Positions 57,832-64,000 of a stretch of 64,000 nucleotides of DNA are shown piece after piece; position 1 is the first letter of the stretch, and the number at the start of each line of letters is the position of its first letter. Origin of the DNA: Ceratothoa steindachneri (lineage: Eukaryota; Arthropoda; Malacostraca; Isopoda; Cymothoidae); contig OZ018333.1 of NCBI GenBank assembly GCA_963969495.1, forward strand, positions 92,346,207-92,410,206, read 5' to 3'. The notes beneath the pieces are model-generated. The model saw only the letters and a list, made by a program, of their open reading frames with translations, was not told the DNA's origin and made no database searches. The position numbers and the translations under genes are program-made.

Positions 57832-59942
57832 AGCGCTGAAGGTGCTGTCGCCTTCGAGGACTTATTGGGGGAGATTGGGCTCGCCATGCGAGTCTTTTCC
57901 TCCCTCCGCCTCGAAATCTTTGGCGGTCGTTGCGGCTTCGGAGGTGGGGGGCCCTCTTTTCGAGGAACCACCGTCTCCGAGCTACTCGCTCCACCTCGGG
58001 GCGTGGGCGAAGAGGCCGAAGCTCCTTTTTTGATGTCTTCCTTTCGGGGGACAGCTTTAGGAACCCCCGAAGATGGCCTAGCGACCATCTTCAGGGGTGT
58101 TGCCTCCTGTGAGTCTAACGACTCTGTGGAGGCACGTGGCCGTTTCGCCTTACGGGAAACGGTCACGCTGGGGGAAGAGGGGGGAGCCCTGGTTTTAGCC
58201 GGGGCTGGGTATGAACCCTTTTTGCCGCCAGCTTTACCAGGGGAGCGCCCAGGTTGGGTAGAGCCGGCAGAAGGGCTCCGAATGGGCGCGGATACAACCG
58301 TGCTCGTTGGCCTGGATGGGCCAGGAGCAGAGGGTGCCTTTCTAACTATTGAGGCATATGACGTCCCAGGCAGGACCAAGTCCTTTACCTCGCGGAATGA
58401 GAGTCGATCCTGGGCCTGAACGGCCAGGATTTTTTTCTCAGGGAGATATGCACCACATTGCTTCGAAGAAGCAGGGTGCGGCTCTCCGCAATTGACACAC
58501 TTGGCCACACACGATTTGGACTTATCGTGTGCGACCTTGGAGCAATTTACACAGACTTCGGGTGACCCCGACTTTGCACGTCTACATGAGCGATTCGTAT
58601 GGCCGAAGTGGTGACAGTAATAGCACCGCCGCGGCAGTGGCACGAATGCTTTCACGCGGTAGCGGTACCAACCGACACGCACCGACTCAGGAAGCTTGTC
58701 ACAGTCGAACGTGACGAAGAGTGTAGGGGTGGGTCTTGAGGCCCCTCCCTGTTTTCTCATCACACGTTCGACCTTGACCGCCCCATGGTCGGCCAGCTCT
58801 AGGGTAATGTCCTCAATGGAGTAGTCAACGAGTTCCCTCGCATACACTACTCCTTTCACAAAGTTCATGGTAGAGTGCGGCGTCACACTCACCGGGGTGC
58901 CATGAAGTGTCCGAAGAGCACTTATCTTGGCCGCTTCGGCGGGATTCGCCGCGTTCGCCAGAAGGCTCTCGTCCGAGAAACGGGTCACCTTCGGCTCTCT
59001 ACCAATTGCACTAGCTAATCCTCTTCTCTGATGGATCATGTTGCCCTTGGACAACATGGTGCCATCAGTGGATCAAATAACGAGGAAGCGTTTCAATTCA
59101 GCGGGCTCGAAAACGCCAGGTAACCTCTGAATGATGGGCCCCGATGTCATCGAGGCTCCGCCCTGTGCACTCTTGGTGTTAGTCTTAGTCAGGAACTCCG
59201 CACACGGGGGGGTAGAGGGGCCGGATGTGCCGATCTTGGCTTGGTCGCCTACCAAAGTGGTAGCAGACTCATCCGTCCCCGCAGCCCCCGCGGATGGAGA
59301 GGAACCCCGAGTCTTTTTGGTCTTTTTAGTCTTTTTCTTTTTGGGAGAGGAGGGCGAGGAATGAACCCGCTTCTCACCTCCGCAGGCAGAAGCCCCCAGG
59401 CCAGATGGGCCGGCCTCAGCCAGGTCCCTCTCCGAAATGGAGAAGGTCCTGGTAGTCGTAGGGGCACCTGCCGGAGAAGATCCCTCCCCTCCTTTTACTG
59501 CCTCGGAGCCCTCGGCCGTTTGAGGGGGACCTTGCATAGGGGCGGATTCGGGTTCGGTGCTTGGCGCTGAGCCCGGATTCCCCTCCATGGAAGGCCCTAC
59601 CGTCTGATGCTGGGTCTCCTCAAGGACCATGTCTATCACAGGAAGGGCCTCCAGTTGGCCATCTCGTCCCAGGACATCGCAGGTCCCCTTGGCAGTGTCG
59701 CCAGTCTTGTGTGGGGAGGCACAGGCCTTGACCCCGGCAAGGTTTAATATCCTTGCCAACAGGTCTTTTGAGGGAAGCGACCGAAGGGGCCTGGCTTCCC
59801 TCTCCCCCCTAAGGGGGTTTGCCCTACCGAGCCGCTTCGATGGGGAGCGGCTGGCTAAGGGCTGCCTGCTGGCTTTCTTGACAGTCCCATTGGAAAGAAA
59901 AGAGGGGACTGCCGCTGGGAAAAGGGAGGTGCCCGAAAGCAC
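57729..59942 (-). pseudogene. LINE ORF1: Gag-like zinc-knuckle protein, one stop
   Basis: Two consecutive frames, 59,942-59,073 and 59,057-57,729, lie in the same phase and are separated only by a TGA at 59,073-59,075 (after KRFLVI). A single substitution therefore explains the break. The upstream part is Ser/Pro-rich with a lysine cluster (KKKKTKKTKKTR). The downstream part has an RNA-binding region followed by three zinc knuckles: CYYCHHFGHTNRSC (CX2CX4HX4C), CVNCSKVAHDKSKSC, and CVNCGEPHPASSKQC (CX2CX3HX6C). Three such knuckles are typical of I/Jockey-type ORF1. The C-terminal tail is Pro/Ser-rich. The protein would package the element RNA. Confidence 0.9.
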
Positions 59943-60644
59943 CTCCAGAGAAGGGGGTGAGGGGGAGTCCCCTGCACCCGTAGGCGAAGGAGAGGAGTAA
60001 GCCTCCTCTCTGCCTGGTGGCCTATTTGAAGACCTCCATTTTTTTGGTGGAGCTGCACGAGGTCGGCTCCGTCGATGAGCAAGGGGGAATTAGGGGGAGA
60101 TGGTTTATTTTCTCATCATTGGGCATGGTGACCCTATTTGTGCTACGGGACGCAATAGCTCTTCACCTCTCGCAGTTGCCCGCACTGCAAGAGGTGCTTA
60201 CAGGCCTGGCAGAGCCAGGCGCCGCCATTTGGGACCACCCCTCCCGCCTGGTGGCCTGGCAGTCCATCGGCATGGCGGCTCCACCTTGGACACGGCGTAA
60301 AAATTAATATATTGTGAAGAGGAGAGGAAAAGGGATGTGAGGAAGGTATGGGTGGGGATGAAGCAGGTTGTTAAAAAAAACCCATCCCAAACCGGAGCTC
60401 AGGGGTTCGGGAACGTTGTCCCCTACCCCCTCACCCCCGATACGGGACGGTTGGCTTCAGAAGAAGGTCAGCATCTACCCTGTGAAATTAGAGGCTGACC
60501 AGAGAAAGTTGTGGGAGAGGTTGTATGAAGAGAGAGGAAACAAGTGTTTTGAAGGAAGGAAGAGAGTCTAAGCTGGGGTTGGACGGGGTGCTGAGTCCCG
60601 TCAGCACGGCGGCCAGGATGGCAAATCGCCGCGCCCCTTACGAT
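59943..60644 (-). promoter_or_regulatory. LINE 5' UTR, probable internal promoter
   Basis: GC-rich sequence upstream of ORF1 up to the target-site duplication. Elements of this type carry an internal promoter here; I see no diagnostic motif and base this on position only. A 75-codon frame (59,855-60,082) overlaps ORF1 and is probably spurious. Confidence 0.4.
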
Positions 60645-60658
60645 CTATGTTTCAGAGA
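60645..60658. repeat. Target-site duplication, right copy
   Basis: ctatgtttcagaga; pairs with 53,871-53,884. Confidence 0.85.
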
Positions 60659-60790
60659 GCCCAAATTAGCGATTAACCAGCCATGTTTCGGAGAGCTTCA
60701 CTTAGCGATTAACCAGCTATTGTTCGAAGAGCCCCACTTAGCGAATAACCAGGTATGGTTCGGAGAGCCCCACTTGATTCAACCAATGTC
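60659..60790 (+). repeat. 36-bp minisatellite, remainder after LINE insertion
   Basis: Continues the first unit (agcccaaattagcg) and adds three further units with aaccagc(c)atgtttcgg, aaccagctattgttcg and aaccaggtatggttcgg, as in 29,790-29,933. Confidence 0.9.
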
Positions 60791-61022
60791 ATTTTTAAAG
60801 GAAAGGAAAATCATATTTTAGTTTATCATCCTGGGGCAAGTGGAGTTCAGCACGATATAGGCCTCTATCCAGTGAGTATCCACAACTGACGTGGATTAAC
60901 ATTACACAACGGGCGGGTTGATGTCCAATGGAAGATAGTTTTAAAAGAATGGACGTTTATAAAGGAGGAAACTACTGGGCGCGTAAAATTCCCAAATCCG
61001 GGCTGAGCCTCTTTTTAATTCA

Positions 61023-61720
61023 TTCCTGTTAATGTATCCTAGCACCCTATTTGCTCTATTTTTTGCTTCAATACACTGCTTTGAAACTTCAGCGACCTAT
61101 CTACTACTACACTCAAGTCCTTCTCATCCTCAACTGAATTCAGCCAATGCCCATCCTTTTCATAGCTAACTTCCCTATTATCCCTTCCCATCTTAATAAC
61201 TTTGCATTTTTTAAGGTTAAAAGTCATCTGCCAGTTCTGAACCCAAGCTACTAACTTATTCAAGTCACTCTACACTTTAAAGCTACCCTCCCCTTCTTTG
61301 ACTACAACTGCCAATTTAGTATCATCAGCAAAAATTGGTACTTTGCTATTTGCAGCCTCCCCAAGATCATTTATATAAACTATGAATAATAAAGGGCCTA
61401 GAACGGGTCCCTGAGGTACGCCACTGATAACGCCCCTCCACTGTCACCTCACCCCATTCAGCACAACTCTCTGTTTCCTGTCTTTCAGCCATCCAATTCA
61501 AAACTTTACCACATATCACATGCATTTTTAATTTGTGAATTAGTCTCCTATGCGGAACCTTATCAAAAACTTTGCTAAAATCTAAGTAAATTACATCAAC
61601 ATTCTCTTCTTTATCTAATTGTTTAGTAACATACATCCATAAAATCCAGTAAATTTGTTAAACACGATCTACCTCTTCTAAACCCATGCTGAGCATCTTC
61701 CACACGAATCCCCTTCATTA
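61023..61720 (-). pseudogene. CR1-type LINE reverse transcriptase, dead copy B
   Basis: Counterpart of 30,095-30,880. Motifs [37 protein letters not shown] (61,320-61,330 region) and WQMTFNLKKCKVIKMG are present. It shares with copy A the frameshift before the GVPQG box and the TAG at 61,270. It has a private frameshift near 61,085 (SLKFQSSVLKQK). It is a duplicated dead fragment, not an independent insertion. Confidence 0.83.
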
Positions 61721-62055
61721 AGCAGGGAAGACTTTGGCCGCTCAAGTTGTGTTCTCAAAATACTTGGGATGAACAAGAGTGAAACACGTTTAGGTCATGC
61801 ATGACTCTGAAGTTATGATATTAAATAACTAACGCACCCTGTAGGAAGTTTCATATTAGAATAGAAATATATTACTTTAAAATAGGACTTTAACTTCCCT
61901 ATTTTGGGGATGGAGATTTGAGGGGAAGTTGGGGTCTTTGATGATTCCTGATTTCTAGTCCAAAAGGATCGCAGGTGCCGCCGGGCTAACACGTAGCTGT
62001 TAATCTTCGACTATTACAGGCCCCTCCGCCCCGAAAGTTGCAAGAGTATTTGCAT

Positions 62056-62259
62056 TTATATTCCACACAATTTAGATTCCTCATTTATAAGTATTTGCAA
62101 GTTTACCTTCCGTGAAATCGATCCAAGGATTTCTTCTCCAGATAAAACCAAGTCCAAAATACTCGCCCCACCAACACTTTTCTCGCCTTCCTTGAGAGCG
62201 TCACCACATACAGTTTCACGTTTACAGTCACGGAACAAATGAGTCAGATACAAACACAT
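62056..62259 (-). pseudogene. Possible CR1 endonuclease remnant
   Basis: A 67-codon minus-strand frame, upstream of the CR1 RT on the same strand, contains ILDLVLSGEE. CR1 endonucleases end with a phrase of the type LLDLVLTNEE followed by LG.SDH. The SDH that should follow is not readable. The corresponding frame in copy A (31,200-31,400) is disrupted. Assignment rests on one motif. Confidence 0.3.
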
Positions 62260-64000
62260 CCATATTTATAGGATTCTTTGATGGTATTAAACCATTGCGA
62301 TCTACATTTTAAACCCATTAGTCTAGGTATTCCCAATTAGGATGTCTGTGTTGTGGTAATTGGTAACGTCCATTTATAATTCGTGTAAATACTCTCATAC
62401 GGAAGGTATTATGTCCTTGCCTCCTCTAATGACACAAAGTAATACTCAGTTTACCACTAAGTCAAGACGCAAAGAACAGTTTCTTGTCTTTGAGACCTAT
62501 TTGATATAATTTGATATAATATTTTGAAGCTTTTATGCATTCGACGACCGCCGTCTTCGGGCAAAATCCAAAGTTCTTCTCGTAGTCCAGCGAAAATAAT
62601 TCACTCATCATTCAAGTCACAAACATTATTATATGACGGGACGATTTTAACCTGTACCTGCTCAGTCAGTTTATTAAAATTGGCAATCACGTCTTCAAAA
62701 TTCACATCACTCTATGACAGATTTAATGTTATCAAAATTGGTCTAAAATCACCCGCTAAATGCAAATTAACCAAGCAGGCCATAAAAATATCCAACATCT
62801 GATTGATCCAGAATTTACCACCAATTCTCAATACTCAAATTCAACCTCATGATTGGTCTGAAATTACCTCAATTTTCAAATAAACCCACAAAGCCTCCCA
62901 AAACATCTCTTCGCTGGGGATATCTGTGGGGGTCGAACCAAGTAAAACATTCGAATGAAAAATATAAATGGTCCATACATTCAACCTTATAAATGGGAAG
63001 ACAAACTTCCCGGTATGTATTTCTTTTTAGAAGTTTTCTTGAAAACCTTATTAGGTCCATCCTAAAACCTTTCCTCCTTTACCTGAGATATCCTTTTCCA
63101 TTTCGCAGCGAGCGAGCAAACATACAGACTGAGTAAGCCAAATGGAAAAATTCGGAAAATGAATCGAATCGATGTATATAGAAAGAACAGAGAGGGATCA
63201 CTGTGTAACTCAGGCGATCAGGTAGTCGTATAGGAAAAGGGTACGGAAATAACTTGAAAAGGGATAGGAAGAGTTGATAGGTCGGTGGCTAGACACAGAT
63301 GTGTGGTGGAGTTGGTGTGTCTCGGGGTGTTCATGACTGGACGGTGGTTAGGGAGGTAGTCAGGAAGGAGATCGTGTCTGCATAGTCGGAAACGCGTTAT
63401 TCATGATGCTCTTAACTTATGCGTAGAACGGTATGGGTTGCGGGTGGCCATGAGCTGCGGGGTAGCGCGTGTAGTGCGGTGTATATTGGGTCTCTGGCGA
63501 GTTTCCCGAGTCGTTTTGTGAGAATAGTGTGAAAGTATGTGTTGAGAGATGCTAATTCGTGGTTGTCATGTAGTGTTGACATTATCGCGTACATGGAAGA
63601 GCGGCAAGCGCACTTCAGAGCAGAGTTCTGAATGCACTGAGCCATCTTCTGCCACGTGACACTCGCAGCTACGAGTGACAGTGGGACGTACGTGAGAAGA
63701 GGTCACACGAGTGTTTTATATAGGTGTAACTGTAGTTTCTTGCCCGCAAGGGACAACCTGCGGAGCATTATGTTCAAGCAGTTCTAACTCGCTGAATAGA
63801 TGAGTGGCAATCGTTTTAAGAAAAGGGGTGCAGGTTTACTGCTAGTGAAATATCTCGTGTCACTGTGACGATTTCCCGCTCCAATTCCCGGGAACAGCCT
63901 CGCTAAGACCTTCAAATCCCGTTTCCGACATCCTGATGTGTCGGTATGGGACCCCATCGAAACCCCACCGTCCCTTTCGACAAAAAGGACTTAAATAACA
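62260..64000. other. Block 2 copy B, right part; no gene seen
   Basis: Matches 31,410-33,411 apart from indels. At 63,843 it departs from copy A: about 46 bp (containing tcgtgtcactgtgacga, an imperfect palindrome) replace the 287 bp with GPCR exon d. Homology resumes at acagcctcgctaagacctt (63,891) and continues to the window end. Confidence 0.6.

Larger units (their letters stand above)
53885..60644 (-). mobile_element. I-like non-LTR retrotransposon (LINE), 6.76 kb
   Basis: Minus-strand element ending in a 15-base poly-A tail (poly-T at 53,885-53,899) and bounded by a 14-bp target-site duplication. It encodes a Gag-like ORF1 with three zinc knuckles and an ORF2 with APE endonuclease, reverse transcriptase, RNase H and a C-terminal Cys/His motif. 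That architecture fits the I superfamily and its relatives (Loa, Nimb) better than Jockey or CR1. Its sequence is much richer in G and C than the host DNA. The 5' end (60,644) looks near full length, with about 700 bp of 5' UTR. Several frameshifts, stops and one deletion make this copy inactive. Confidence 0.93.
51003..64000 (+). repeat. Segmental duplication block 2, copy B (interrupted by LINE)
   Basis: Partner of 27,226-33,411; 51,003-53,884 and 60,645-64,000 together form the copy, with the LINE between. The copy is still matching at the last base of the window. It contains counterparts of the candidate exon, the 80-bp palindrome motif (52,985-53,065), the 36-bp repeats and the CR1 fragment. 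It has an extra 240 bp at about 51,265-51,500, and a tract of Gs at 53,590-53,598. Confidence 0.93.

Noticed and set aside
1..64000. CRISPR array, phage or bacterial operon
   Set aside because: No regular short repeats with unique spacers, no bacterial gene density, and eukaryotic introns and retroelements throughout.

Overview
This 64 kb window is eukaryotic nuclear DNA, most likely from an arthropod (a crustacean or chelicerate is my guess; weak). It is AT-rich, has long TA microsatellites and many dead transposable elements, and contains relics of an intron-split peptide GPCR resembling arthropod ecdysis-triggering-hormone receptors (ETHR). I see no gene that is convincingly intact, and no bacterial-type operon, CRISPR array, rRNA or tRNA gene.

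The main structure is old segmental duplication. Block 1-7,330 is related, in the same order, to 44,610-51,000. Block 27,226-33,411 is related to 51,003-64,000 at high identity; the second copy runs off the right edge and is split by a 6.76 kb GC-rich LINE. A third relationship joins 9,420-10,680 to 33,800-35,430, and both of these carry pieces of the same broken GPCR gene. The right-hand block (44.6-64 kb) therefore reads as [1-7.3 kb] joined directly to [27.2-33.4 kb], with about 20 kb missing in between.

Left to right: 0-7.3 kb holds duplication block 1, a dispersed repeat and a decayed minisatellite. 7.7-11 kb has tandem repeats and GPCR relic 1. 11-23.5 kb is mostly gene-free and strand-skewed, with low-complexity tracts, a 402-bp MITE and a LINE reverse-transcriptase tail. 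23.5-27.2 kb has a dispersed repeat, a 26-bp minisatellite and a GC-rich stretch. 27.2-33.4 kb is duplication block 2 (candidate terminal exon, 36-bp repeats, dead CR1-type LINE). 33.07-35.14 kb is GPCR relic 2, in which four exons with consistent splice phases can still be traced. 36.7-37.75 kb is an internally deleted mariner inside a TA repeat. 39.4-43.2 kb is a decayed piggyBac with a nested Penelope-like fragment and a foldback. 44.6-51 kb is the second copy of block 1. 51-64 kb is the second copy of block 2, hosting an I-like LINE at 53,885-60,644 with a 14-bp target-site duplication.

The most useful signals are the two GPCR relics with complementary damage, the duplication architecture with its predicted third GPCR copy just beyond the right edge, and the nested transposon histories that order these events in time. 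I did not find a plausible new molecular system.
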